This document shows positions 52,218-60,685 of a stretch of DNA of 64,000 bases, one piece after another. A program made the position numbers and the translations under genes. Below the pieces are notes generated by a model. That model did not search any database. It was not told the DNA's origin and worked only from the letters and a program-made list of their open reading frames with translations. Every line of letters begins with the position of its first letter. Within the stretch, counting starts at the first letter, position 1. This DNA is from Rhodococcus sp. KRD197. GTDB lineage: Bacteria > Actinomycetota > Actinomycetes > Mycobacteriales > Mycobacteriaceae. The DNA is taken from positions 1-64,000 of the forward strand of contig NZ_JABFAO010000072.1 in NCBI RefSeq assembly GCF_017168235.1, in the 5' to 3' direction.

Positions 52218-53525
52218 TCACGTGTGCGGTCGATTGTCGATCAAGCGTCGCGCTTTGCCAATGGAACGTTCGAGTGCGGCAGGCGCCACGACGTCGACCT
52301 GCACGCTGACCCCGATTCGGTCCTTGACCAGCTTCTTCAAGGTTGCTGCAGCAACGGGATGGACCTCCGGTGAGGCGTCGGGACGAGCCTCGACGAGTAC
52401 CGTCAACGAATCCATCCGGCCTGCGCGGGCGAGCACGCACTGAAACTGGGGAGCCAGCGCGGGAACCGTCAGAATCAGCTCTTCGATCTGCGTCGGGAAC
52501 AGATTCACCCCACGCAGGATGATCATGTCGTCGGTGCGGCCAGTGACCTTTTGCATACGACGCATCGTGCGAGCGGTTCCCGGAAGCAGTCGCGTCAGGT
52601 CACGCGTTCGGTAGCGGATGATGGGCATCGCTTCTTTCGACAGCGAGGTGAAGACCAACTCACCCTCCTCACCGTCGGGAAGAACTTCGCCGGTCACCGG
52701 GTCGATGACCTCCGGGTAGAAATGATCCTCCCAGATGTGCAGTCCGTCCTTGGTTTCGACGCATTCCATTGCGACGCCGGGCCCCATGACCTCCGACAGG
52801 CCGTAGATGTCGACGGCATCCATGTCGAGGGTCTTCTCGATCTCTTTGCGCATCTCCTCGGTCCACGGCTCGGCACCGAACACCCCGGTCCTCAGCGACG
52901 TCTTCGACGGGTCGATGCCCTTGTTGATCATCGCGTCGACGATCGTGAGCATGTACGACGGTGTGACCATGATCGCGTCGGGCTCGAAGTCCTCGATGAG
53001 CTGGATCTGGCGTTCGGTCATGCCACCGGACATCGGGATGACCGTGCAGCCCAATCGCTCTGCACCGTAGTGCGCACCGAGCCCACCGGTGAACAACCCG
53101 TATCCGTAGGCGACATGCACCTTGTCGGAAGGCTTCACGCCGGCCGCGCGGAGGCTGCGGGCGATCAGATCGGCCCAGTTGCTGATGTCGTTCGCGGTGT
53201 AGCCGACGACGGTCGGCCTCCCCGTGGTGCCCGAGGACGCATGGATACGGGAGACCTTGTCCTGGGGCACCGCGAACATCCCGAACGGGTAGTTTTCGCG
53301 GAGATCCTTCTTCGCGGTGAACGGGAACTTGGCCAGATCCGAGAGATCTTTCAGGTCGGTTGGATGAACTCCGGCGTCGTCGAACGCTTTTCGGTAGTGC
53401 GGCACGTTGTCGTACGCGTGCTTCAGCGACCATTGGAGGCGTTCGAGCTGGAGTGCCGAAATGCGATCGCGCGACGCGAATTCGATGTCGGGTGTGTCGG
53501 TGGGGGTGGACAGCACACTGGTCAT
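52218..53525 (-). CDS. paaK: Phenylacetate-CoA ligase
   Basis: Activates phenylacetate to phenylacetyl-CoA with ATP, the entry step of the paa pathway. The 435-residue protein has RIHASSGTTGRPTVVGYTAN (P-loop-like AMP-binding motif, near residue 93), DIYGLSEVMGPGVAMEC, YRTRDLTRLLPG, and ILRGVNLFPTQIEELIL near the C-terminal domain. The length is usual for PaaK. It lies 18 bases downstream of paaE in the operon that begins with paaA. Confidence 0.95.
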   Translation of the reverse strand: MTSVLSTPTDTPDIEFASRDRISALQLERLQWSLKHAYDNVPHYRKAFDDAGVHPTDLKDLSDLAKFPFTAKKDLRENYPFGMFAVPQDKVSRIHASSGTTGRPTVVGYTANDISNWADLIARSLRAAGVKPSDKVHVAYGYGLFTGGLGAHYGAERLGCTVIPMSGGMTERQIQLIEDFEPDAIMVTPSYMLTIVDAMINKGIDPSKTSLRTGVFGAEPWTEEMRKEIEKTLDMDAVDIYGLSEVMGPGVAMECVETKDGLHIWEDHFYPEVIDPVTGEVLPDGEEGELVFTSLSKEAMPIIRYRTRDLTRLLPGTARTMRRMQKVTGRTDDMIILRGVNLFPTQIEELILTVPALAPQFQCVLARAGRMDSLTVLVEARPDASPEVHPVAAATLKKLVKDRIGVSVQVDVVAPAALERSIGKARRLIDNRPHT

Positions 53526-53543
53526 AGTTGCTCTCTTGTGGTC

Positions 53544-54638
53544 TCAGGCGTCGAAGTCGACGGTGACGGTGTCGCTGAGTGGGAATGTCTGACAGGTGAG
53601 GACGAAGCCTGCATCGACCTCGCTGTCCTCGAGCGCGTAGTTGCGACGCATGTCCACATCGCCGCTGGTCACCTTCGCGCGACAGGTGCCACAGACACCA
53701 CCCTTGCACGCGAAAGGAAGGTCGGAGCGAAGCATCTCGGCAGAGTCGAGAATCGACTCGTCCTGCGGGAGTGCGCCTGTGACGCTGCGACCGTCGAGAA
53801 CGATGGTGACCTCGCTGCTCAGGCCGATGACGCCCGGTTCGCGGTGCTTCTCCTGCGGCGGAGGGATGTCGTCGACATAGAACAATTCGTGGTGGATGCT
53901 GCTCTTGGCGACACCGAGGTCGCCGAGGACCTGCTGCGCATCGGTGACCATCCCGAACGGTCCGCACAGCCAGAAGTGGTCGATGTCGGGCGTCGGGATT
54001 ACGGTGTCGAGAATCTCGCGCAGGCGCGCTGCATCGAGTCTGCCGCTGAACAATTCGACCTCGCGAGGCTCACGAGAGAGAACGTGGATGATGTCGAACC
54101 TGCTGCCGTACTGGTCTTTGAGGTCTGCGATCTCCTCGGCGAACATCACCGAGCGCGTGCGCCGATTGCCGTACAGCAGCACGACTTCGGCGTCCGGATT
54201 GGCCAGCACCGACGCAGCGATGGACAGCATCGGAGTGATTCCGGATCCCGCGGCGATCAATACGTGCCTGCCGCCGGCGGCGGGGTCTGCATGGAAGGTG
54301 CCGCTCGGACCCTGGACGTCGATGCGGTCGCCGGCCTTGACCTCGTGGACGAGCCAGGAGGAGAAGAGTCCGTCACTGACTTCACGCACACCGACCCGCG
54401 GACGGGTACCTGCGGGTGCGCAGATGGAGTAGGAACGACGATGTTCGACGCCGTCGACCGTGCGGCTGAGCATCAGGGATTGACCTGGGAGGAAGTCGAA
54501 TTCGTCGTTCAGGTGCCCGGGTACGTCGAACGTGACGGCGACGGCGTCGTCGCACAGCGATTCGACGTCGGCGACGGTCAGCGTATGGAACGGCTTCTTT
54601 CGGTTCGCGGTGACGACAGCGTCGGCTGTGACAGTCAT
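53544..54638 (-). CDS. paaE: Phenylacetyl-CoA epoxidase reductase subunit
   Basis: Transfers electrons from NADPH through FAD and a [2Fe-2S] cluster to the PaaABC oxygenase. FAD binding: RRSYSICAPAG near residue 70. NAD(P) binding: LIAAGSGITPMLSIAASVL and LYGNRRTRSVMF. The C-terminal plant-type ferredoxin domain has CKGGVCGTCRAKV and a later Cys in FVLTCQTFPLS. Starting at ATG 54638 with AAGGAGAT upstream it has 364 residues. Its ATG overlaps the paaD stop (TGATG). Confidence 0.94.
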   Translation of the reverse strand: MTVTADAVVTANRKKPFHTLTVADVESLCDDAVAVTFDVPGHLNDEFDFLPGQSLMLSRTVDGVEHRRSYSICAPAGTRPRVGVREVSDGLFSSWLVHEVKAGDRIDVQGPSGTFHADPAAGGRHVLIAAGSGITPMLSIAASVLANPDAEVVLLYGNRRTRSVMFAEEIADLKDQYGSRFDIIHVLSREPREVELFSGRLDAARLREILDTVIPTPDIDHFWLCGPFGMVTDAQQVLGDLGVAKSSIHHELFYVDDIPPPQEKHREPGVIGLSSEVTIVLDGRSVTGALPQDESILDSAEMLRSDLPFACKGGVCGTCRAKVTSGDVDMRRNYALEDSEVDAGFVLTCQTFPLSDTVTVDFDA

Positions 54639-55144
54639 CAGATCTCCTTCACGTGGTCGAAGGGCTCGAGGCAGCTGTCGCACCGGTACTGGGCCTTGCA
54701 CAGCGTGGCGCCGAATTCCGAGGTCAACCGTGTGTTCGTCGAACCGCACTGCGGGCAGGTGAGCTGCCGCGGCTTGACGGTCAGGGTCAGGGGAACCGGG
54801 CCCGACGCCCGGGCGGGGGCAGGTCCCGGGACGGAGTATCCGGTCTCGCGGAGTTTGCGCAGGCCCTCCTCGGAGATCCAGTCGGTGCTCCACGCGGGGC
54901 TGAGGCTGGTAACGATCTCGACACTGGCGTAGCCGTTGTCGTGCAGCGTGTGTTCGATGTCGTCACGCATGGTGGCCATCGCCGGACATCCCGAGTACGT
55001 CGGAGTGATGGTGACGAGCACGCTGCCGTCCTTGCGGACCTCGACGTCACGCAGGACGCCGAGGTCGTCGAGCGTGAGCAGCGGCATCTCGGGATCCATG
55101 ACGGTGGCGGCGATCTCGCGCGCCGTTCGTTCCAGTGTGGTCAC
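54638..55144 (-). CDS. paaD: Phenylacetyl-CoA epoxidase assembly protein
   Basis: A 168-residue member of the DUF59/MIP18 group needed for maturation of the epoxidase system. DUF59 part: DPEMPLLTLDDLGVLRDVEV and ITPTYSGCPAMATMRDDI. The C-terminal zinc-ribbon is CPQCGSTNTRLTSEFG with a later CDSC. The GTG start overlaps the paaC stop (GTGA) and its own stop overlaps paaE, so translation is coupled throughout. Confidence 0.94.
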   Translation of the reverse strand: MTTLERTAREIAATVMDPEMPLLTLDDLGVLRDVEVRKDGSVLVTITPTYSGCPAMATMRDDIEHTLHDNGYASVEIVTSLSPAWSTDWISEEGLRKLRETGYSVPGPAPARASGPVPLTLTVKPRQLTCPQCGSTNTRLTSEFGATLCKAQYRCDSCLEPFDHVKEI

Positions 55145-56058
55145 CAGACTCCCTCCGGATGGGCCCTCGCCACGGCCTGCATTTCCGCGATCAGTGGCCC
55201 GAATGCTTCGGTGTGGATTCCGCGCCGACCACCGCGGCCGCCGATCGTCCCGACGGACGTGCCGTCCGGCGCTTCCAATTCTGCCGCGTGCAGAACCTGA
55301 GTGAGAACGGAATCGAACTCTTCACGCACATCGCGGGGGTCGACGGCAACGCCCACCTGCGCGAGCGCGATCTCCTCGTCGGTGGGGACGAACAGCTCCG
55401 ACACGTACGGCCAGATCCGTGCGATGGCGTCGTGAACCCGTCGCTTCGATTCCTCGGTTCCGCAGCCCAGCGTCACGACCCAGCGAGCCGCGTAGTCGCG
55501 GTGGTAAGTGAGCTCTTTGACACCCTTGTCCGCGACGGCGGCGAGGACCGGATCACGTGAGGCGCGGAGCCTGGTGAACACGGCCAAGCGCCACGTCGAG
55601 AACACCAACAGGCGAACCTGCGATTTGGCGAAGTCGCCGTTGTCGAGTTCGGTGAGCCGTACGTTGCGGAAGTTCGCCTCGTCGCGGAAGAACGCGAGGG
55701 CGTCCTCCGGCGGTGTGGGTGAGGTGTCGGAGATGCGCGGGACCACTGTGGAGTCTGCGGCCGCAGCGCGCGCCAGCAGCAACCTGGCCTGCCCGAGTAG
55801 GTCGAGTCCGACGTTCGCGAGCGCGACTTCCTCTTCGAGTTCCGGTGCGCGAGTGCTCCACTGGGCAAGACGCTGTGAGCTGATCAGCGCATCGTCGCCG
55901 AGCATGAGGCAGTATGCGGCAAGGGCTCGAAGGTCGACGTCGTCGGGGACGGTGGTGTCGATGCCGGCAAGTGGGTCGTCGAAGCTCGTCCCGAATGCCC
56001 ACTGCCCGTGTGTGTCTTCGTTGACGAGGCCGTCGTAGGCGTTGTCGTGATCAGTCAT
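55141..56058 (-). CDS. paaC: Phenylacetyl-CoA epoxidase structural subunit
   Basis: Non-catalytic ferritin-like partner of PaaA in the 1,2-epoxidase. The 305-residue protein has LAAYCLMLGDDALISSQRLA, ANVGLDLLGQARLLL, EANFRNVRLTELDNGDFAKS and ELTYHRDYAARWVVTLG, all family-typical, while the diiron ligands are incomplete as expected. It begins at ATG 56058, 12 bases after the paaB stop. Confidence 0.95.
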   Translation of the reverse strand: MTDHDNAYDGLVNEDTHGQWAFGTSFDDPLAGIDTTVPDDVDLRALAAYCLMLGDDALISSQRLAQWSTRAPELEEEVALANVGLDLLGQARLLLARAAAADSTVVPRISDTSPTPPEDALAFFRDEANFRNVRLTELDNGDFAKSQVRLLVFSTWRLAVFTRLRASRDPVLAAVADKGVKELTYHRDYAARWVVTLGCGTEESKRRVHDAIARIWPYVSELFVPTDEEIALAQVGVAVDPRDVREEFDSVLTQVLHAAELEAPDGTSVGTIGGRGGRRGIHTEAFGPLIAEMQAVARAHPEGVW

Positions 56059-56070
56059 GGGTGTCAGGCC

Positions 56071-56433
56071 CTACATGTGGGGAACGTTGTCGGGGATCTC
56101 GTAGAACGTCGGGTGTCGGTACACCTTGTCTCCGCTCGGGGCGAAGAACGGGTCCTTTTCCGAGGGCGAGGACGCGACGATCGAGTTGGCCTTCACTACC
56201 CAGATGCTGACGCCCTCGTTGCGACGGGTGTAGACGTCGCGTGCGTGACGCAGCGCCATGTGATCATCGGCTGCGTGCAGCGATCCGACGTGCACGTGAT
56301 TCAGTCCGCGCTTGCCGCGAAGAAAGACCTCGTAGAGTGGCCAATCTGCTTTGACGGACTCCCTTTTCGGCTCGACGGGGACGTTGTCGGTCGGAACCGC
56401 GCCGTGGCCGCCCTCGGCAGTGAACTGACTCAT
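56071..56433 (-). CDS. paaB: Phenylacetyl-CoA epoxidase subunit B
   Basis: Small bridging subunit (120 residues) of the epoxidase. The family core is [20 protein letters not shown] near residue 31, then [18 protein letters not shown] and [18 protein letters not shown] at the end. AAAGGAA precedes ATG 56433. The ATG overlaps the paaA stop (ATGA). Confidence 0.95.
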   Translation of the reverse strand: MSQFTAEGGHGAVPTDNVPVEPKRESVKADWPLYEVFLRGKRGLNHVHVGSLHAADDHMALRHARDVYTRRNEGVSIWVVKANSIVASSPSEKDPFFAPSGDKVYRHPTFYEIPDNVPHM

Positions 56434-57368
56434 GAAGCATTCCTTTCGGCAAAAGCGGTCGCGGCCTCGCGGACCCATGCGCCGTCCTCGTGCGCTGCCC
56501 GCCGGTTGGCAAGACGTTCGACGTTGGATGCGCCGTTGCCCTTGATCACCTGCATGAACTCGGCCCAGTCGGGCTCGCCGAAATCGTACGACTTGCGCTC
56601 GTCGTTCCACTTCAGGTCCGGATCGGGGAACGTGACACCGAGTGCTTCGGCCTGCGGGATGGACATGTCGACGAAGCGCTGGCGCAGCTCGTCGTTGGTG
56701 TGACGCTTGATGCCCCACTTCATCGATTGCTCGGTGTTGGGGGACTCGTCGTCGGGCGGGCCGAACATCATCAATGCCGGCCACCACCAGCGGTTCACCG
56801 ATTCCTGCACCATCACGCGCTGCTCGTCGGTGCCGCGCATCATGGTCGCGAGCAGCTCGTAGCCCTGGCGTTGATGGAAGGACTCCTCCTTGCAGACGCG
56901 GATCATCGCGCGTGCGTACGGTCCGAAGCTGCTGCGGCACAGGGGCACCTGATTGCAGATCGCGGCGCCGTCGACGAGCCAACCGATGGTGCCGACGTCC
57001 GCGTAGGTCAGGGTCGGGTAGTTGAAGATCGATGAGTACTTCTGCTTGCCCTCGATGAGCTTGTCCGTCAGGTCCGCGCGATCCGCTCCCAGGGTCTCGG
57101 CGGCCGAGTACAGGTACAGACCGTGACCTGCTTCGTCCTGGACCTTGGCCATCAGGATCGCCTTGCGGCGCAGCGACGGCGCGCGAGTGAGCCAGTTGCC
57201 CTCCGGCTGCATACCGATGATCTCGGAGTGCGCGTGCTGGGCGATCTGACGGATGAGGGACTTGCGATAGCCGTCCGGCATCCAGTCCCTCGGCTCGACT
57301 CGTTGCTCGGAGGCGATGGTCGCGTCGAAAGTTTCCTGTAGCGGTTCCAGGGTGTTCGACATGGTCAT
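56430..57368 (-). CDS. paaA: Phenylacetyl-CoA epoxidase catalytic subunit
   Basis: Diiron oxygenase subunit that forms the ring-1,2-epoxide of phenylacetyl-CoA. Iron-ligand helices: [20 protein letters not shown] (Glu..His) and [20 protein letters not shown] (Glu-Glu..His). The length is 312 residues from ATG 57368; ATG 57362 and ATG 57383 are also in frame, with AGGA between them. The promoter region holds a PaaR box 17 bases upstream of 57368. It is the first gene of paaABCDEK. Confidence 0.95.
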   Translation of the reverse strand: MTMSNTLEPLQETFDATIASEQRVEPRDWMPDGYRKSLIRQIAQHAHSEIIGMQPEGNWLTRAPSLRRKAILMAKVQDEAGHGLYLYSAAETLGADRADLTDKLIEGKQKYSSIFNYPTLTYADVGTIGWLVDGAAICNQVPLCRSSFGPYARAMIRVCKEESFHQRQGYELLATMMRGTDEQRVMVQESVNRWWWPALMMFGPPDDESPNTEQSMKWGIKRHTNDELRQRFVDMSIPQAEALGVTFPDPDLKWNDERKSYDFGEPDWAEFMQVIKGNGASNVERLANRRAAHEDGAWVREAATAFAERNAS

Positions 57369-57384
57369 ATGTCCTACTTTCATT

Positions 57385-57398
57385 ACCGAATGATCGGT
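57385..57398. promoter_or_regulatory. PaaR box of the paaABCDEK operon
   Basis: ACCGAATGATCGGT: perfect ACCGA/TCGGT arms with a 4-base spacer, just upstream of paaA. The same arms and spacing occur at 59881 between paaF and paaR. Confidence 0.78.
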
Positions 57399-57448
57399 TG
57401 GTAACCAGTATGCACGGAAGTGACTCGGGGCACAAGATAGAGGGCTGC

Positions 57449-58225
57449 CTAGCGCCCCGCGAACACCGGCTTTTCCTTTGCCAGGAACGCGTCGACCGCA
57501 GCCTTGTGATCGGCCGTCTGCCCTAAATGCTTCTGCGCCGCCGATTCCCGATCCAGCGCGTCGAGCAGCCCCGACGCCGATGCGCGGACCAGAGACTTGA
57601 CCTGGCGATACGCCTCGGTAGGCCCAGCGGCCAGCTTCCTGGCGAGCGACTCGGCGACGGCGAGAACCTCGTCGTCGGGCACGACCCGATGGACCAGGCC
57701 CCATTCCAGCGCCTGTTCCGCGGTCACCTTGTCTCCGAGCAGCATCAGGCCAATGGCTCGGCTGCTGCCCAGCGCCTCGACCAGCGCATAACTCAGGCCC
57801 GAGTCACTGGCCAGCCCGATGCCGGTGAATGCCGTCGCGAACGACGACGTGGTCCCCGCGACGCGAATGTCTCCGGCCAGTGCGATTCCGAGGCCCGCGC
57901 CGACGCACGCTCCCGGCACCGCAACGACGACCGGTACCGAAAGCTCCTGTATCGACCGGATCAGCGGGTTGTAGTGCACTGCCACGGTGTCCATCGCGGT
58001 GGCAGGATCCGCCTCGAGCGCACCGACGTGCTCGCCGAGATCCTGACCGACGCAGAAGTTCTTGCCCTCGGCGGTGATGAGAACGGCTCGTACGTCATCG
58101 TGGGCGGCTCCGTCGACGGCTTCCTGGAATGCCACCTTCGTCGCTGCGTCCAATGCGTTGTGCGCGGTAGCGCGGGCGAGAGTGATGGTCGCCAGTCCGT
58201 CGGCGATGTTCAGTCGTACGGTCAT
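57449..58225 (-). CDS. paaG: Enoyl-CoA hydratase/isomerase, probable epoxyphenylacetyl-CoA isomerase
   Basis: Crotonase-fold protein of 258 residues. The CoA/oxyanion segments are [13 protein letters not shown] near residue 57 and [20 protein letters not shown]; the Asp of [17 protein letters not shown] fits the isomerase PaaG group, which forms the oxepin from the ring epoxide. The ATG at 58225 overlaps the paaH stop (ATGA). It is the last gene of the paaF-paaH-paaG operon. Assignment of F and G between the two crotonases is by sequence style and is not certain. Confidence 0.85.
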   Translation of the reverse strand: MTVRLNIADGLATITLARATAHNALDAATKVAFQEAVDGAAHDDVRAVLITAEGKNFCVGQDLGEHVGALEADPATAMDTVAVHYNPLIRSIQELSVPVVVAVPGACVGAGLGIALAGDIRVAGTTSSFATAFTGIGLASDSGLSYALVEALGSSRAIGLMLLGDKVTAEQALEWGLVHRVVPDDEVLAVAESLARKLAAGPTEAYRQVKSLVRASASGLLDALDRESAAQKHLGQTADHKAAVDAFLAKEKPVFAGR

Positions 58226-59094
58226 GCGTTCGTCCAATCGTAGAATCCCATGCCGGACTTTCGTCCGATCTCGCCGCGCGCGACCTTGTCGCGGAGGAGT
58301 TGTGGTGGGGCGAAGCGATCGCCGAGCGTGGAGGCGAGGTGTTCGGCGATGGCCAGGCGTACGTCGAGCCCGACCAGGTCGGTCGAGCGAAGTGGTCCCA
58401 TCGGATGCTTGTAACCGAGTTCCATTGCCCGGTCGATGGATTCGGCGTCGGCGACGCCTTCCTCCAGCATGCGTATCGCTTCCAGTCCGAGACAGACGCC
58501 GAGCCGGCTCGTCGCGAAGCCGGGGGAGTCGTTGACGAGGACCTCGGTCTTGCCCATCAGCGAGACCCAGTTTCGAACCTGCTCGACGACGGCCGGTGAG
58601 GTCGCAGCTGCCCGCACGATCTCCACGAGAGTCGACACCGGTACGGGGTTGAAGAAGTGCATCCCGATGAAGCGCGACGGATCCTGCAGTGCCGCTCCGA
58701 GTTCGGCGATGGAGATGGAGCTCGTGTTCGAGGCGATCACGGTCGAATCGGACACGGCCTTGTCGATCAGCGCCAGCACCTCGACCTTGAGCGACGGAAT
58801 CTCCGGAACCGCCTCTACGACGAGGGCGAGATCGGCCGGGAGGTCGGCGGGCCCGGCGACGGTTGTCACCCGAGCCAGGATGTCTGCCGGGCTCTCGGTC
58901 AGCTTTCCGCGTTCGTGCGCGCGGTCCAATCCCGTCGACACCCGGCCGAGGGCAGCTTCCTGATCGGCGGCCTCGGCGATGACGACGGTCGAGCCGAGGG
59001 CTGCGAACACCTGGGCGATACCGGCACCCATTCGGCCTCCGCCGACGACACCGACTTTGGACGGAATGCCTGTCGATTCTTCTAGAAATGTCAC
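58222..59094 (-). CDS. paaH: 3-hydroxyacyl-CoA dehydrogenase
   Basis: Oxidises 3-hydroxyadipyl-CoA to 3-oxoadipyl-CoA with NAD+. The Rossmann start is VGVVGGGRMGAGIAQVFAAL near residue 15. The catalytic His is in IGMHFFNPVPVSTLVEIV and Asn in LVNDSPGFATSRL. The C-terminal domain has MELGYKHPMGPLRSTDLVGL. It is 290 residues from GTG 59094, which overlaps the stop of the upstream crotonase gene (GTGA). Confidence 0.93.
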   Translation of the reverse strand: MTFLEESTGIPSKVGVVGGGRMGAGIAQVFAALGSTVVIAEAADQEAALGRVSTGLDRAHERGKLTESPADILARVTTVAGPADLPADLALVVEAVPEIPSLKVEVLALIDKAVSDSTVIASNTSSISIAELGAALQDPSRFIGMHFFNPVPVSTLVEIVRAAATSPAVVEQVRNWVSLMGKTEVLVNDSPGFATSRLGVCLGLEAIRMLEEGVADAESIDRAMELGYKHPMGPLRSTDLVGLDVRLAIAEHLASTLGDRFAPPQLLRDKVARGEIGRKSGMGFYDWTNA

Positions 59095-59810
59095 GGTTTC
59101 TCCAGGAATGCCGTCATGCGGCGTTGTTTGTCCTCGGTCTCGAACAGCACTGCCTGGGCGATGTCGTCGGCCCAGGGATGTGAACCCGGTGCGTCGAGAA
59201 TGGTCTTGGTCAGTTTCAGCGCCAGCTGTGATTGCCTGACCATGCGGTCCGCCAGTGCGTGTGCCGAGCTCAGCGGGTCGTCGACGACGTCCATGACCAG
59301 GCCCGACCGGAGTGCGGCATCGGCGTCGAGCATGCGGCCGCCGAGTAGAACCTGCTTGGCGACGGACACGCCGACGAGTGTCGGGAGTCGGTAGCTTGCA
59401 CCTGCCGCTGCCATGATCCCGAGACCTGGTTCGGGGTTTCCGAACATCGCTGTGGACGAGGCGATTCTGATGTCGCACGCATAGGACAGTTCGGCTCCGC
59501 CGCCGAGCGCGTATCCGCGAATCGCTGCGATCGTCGGCAGGGGAAGAGAGGCGACTCGGTCGAACAGGTTGCGGTTGATGCCGCGTAGGGCGTCGTCGCG
59601 CGTGCGTGCCCGAAGCTCGTTGATGTCCGCGCCGCCTGCGAAATGCTCGCCCTGCCCGCTGATCACGAGAACTCGAGGATGCTGCTCGACGAGTCCGCAC
59701 ACCTCGTGTAGCTCGCCGATCATCTCCGCATCGATGGCATTGCGCTGTTTTTCTCGCGCGAGGGTGACGACCACGCGATCGGGGCGCTCCTCCACGACGA
59801 GGGTGTTCAC
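59091..59810 (-). CDS. paaF: Enoyl-CoA hydratase
   Basis: Crotonase-fold protein of 239 residues, the first gene of the paaF-paaH-paaG operon. It has HFAGGADINELRAR near residue 57 and LPTIAAIRGYALGGGAELSY, with the Glu of GNPEPGLGIMAAAGASYRL fitting hydratase rather than isomerase chemistry. It would hydrate the 2,3-dehydroadipyl-CoA intermediate. The GTG start is at 59810; a PaaR box lies 70 bases upstream. Confidence 0.86.
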   Translation of the reverse strand: MNTLVVEERPDRVVVTLAREKQRNAIDAEMIGELHEVCGLVEQHPRVLVISGQGEHFAGGADINELRARTRDDALRGINRNLFDRVASLPLPTIAAIRGYALGGGAELSYACDIRIASSTAMFGNPEPGLGIMAAAGASYRLPTLVGVSVAKQVLLGGRMLDADAALRSGLVMDVVDDPLSSAHALADRMVRQSQLALKLTKTILDAPGSHPWADDIAQAVLFETEDKQRRMTAFLEKP

Positions 59811-59880
59811 GGCGCCTCGCCTGTCACCGGGATTACTCCGCGCACTGTTCGCTCCTTCGTCGGGTCACTGTCCATTAATA

Positions 59881-59894
59881 ACCGAACATTCGGT
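59881..59894. promoter_or_regulatory. PaaR box between paaF and paaR
   Basis: ACCGAACATTCGGT has perfect ACCGA/TCGGT arms and a 4-base spacer, in the divergent gap of paaFHG and paaR. Binding here would control both directions, including the repressor gene itself. Confidence 0.8.
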
Positions 59895-59949
59895 AGTTGC
59901 GCAAGGGTGGGCAGTGTCGGTGCTGTGAAATCGTCCGACGCCTGCCAAG

Positions 59950-60570
59950 ATGATGTTCATGACAACGGCACGCGCCCCGCGCAGAACCGGGCTCCCAGGG
60001 CGTCCGGGGTACGACCTGGATTCGTTGCTCGCCGTCGCGGTGAAGGTCTTCAACGACAAGGGGTACGACGGCACGTCGATGGAGGTTCTCGCCGGTCGCC
60101 TCGGCATCACGAAGTCGTCGATCTATCACCACGTATCGGGGAAGGCAGAGCTTCTCGAACTTGCATTGTCGCGTGCATTGAACGCGCTGTTCGCGGTCAC
60201 CACCGAGGAACGGGCTACCGACGGGCGCTATATCGACCGCCTCGAGTACCTGGTCAGGCGCAGCGTCGAGATCCTGGTTGCCGAGCTGCCCTACGTCACG
60301 CTGTTGCTACGCGTACGCGGAAACACCGAGGTCGAACGGCGTGCACTGGCCAGAAGGCGGGAGTTCGACGCCTTCGTGTCCGCCCTCGTCGTCGCCGCAG
60401 CCGACGAGGGCGACCTGCGCGCCGACATCGATCCGGCGTTGGTCTCGAGGCTGCTGTTCGGCACCGTCAACTCACTCATCGAGTGGTACAAACCTCGAAC
60501 AGGCGGGTCGGTGGACGCGCTGGCCGACGCCGTCGTTGCCCTGACGTTCGACGGTCTGCGCAAGGCCTGA
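59950..60570 (+). CDS. paaR: TetR-family repressor of phenylacetate genes
   Basis: A 206-residue repressor. The helix-turn-helix is LLAVAVKVFNDKGYDGTSME and LAGRLGITKSSIYHHVSGKA. The C-terminal ligand domain ends SVDALADAVVALTFDGLRKA. The known actinobacterial PaaR is a TetR protein released by phenylacetyl-CoA. Three boxes with ACCGA/TCGGT-like arms at the paaA, paaF/paaR and paaZ promoters support this name. ATG 59953 and 59959 are alternative starts. Confidence 0.88.
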   Translation: MMFMTTARAPRRTGLPGRPGYDLDSLLAVAVKVFNDKGYDGTSMEVLAGRLGITKSSIYHHVSGKAELLELALSRALNALFAVTTEERATDGRYIDRLEYLVRRSVEILVAELPYVTLLLRVRGNTEVERRALARRREFDAFVSALVVAAADEGDLRADIDPALVSRLLFGTVNSLIEWYKPRTGGSVDALADAVVALTFDGLRKA

Positions 60571-60657
60571 GCCGAGATCGCCTAGCCGTGCAGGCGCGCC
60601 ACATCGACTGAATCCCTTCTTGACAATGCACCCCGGTCCGGGCGATGGTAATTACCG

Positions 60658-60671
60658 ACCGAACGTACGGT
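60658..60671. promoter_or_regulatory. PaaR box of the paaZ operon
   Basis: ACCGAACGTACGGT matches the other two boxes except for one arm base (ACGGT for TCGGT). It lies 14 bases before the paaZ GTG, where binding would block initiation. A further ACCG immediately upstream extends the site. Confidence 0.7.
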
Positions 60672-60685
60672 GAGATGGAGATGCT

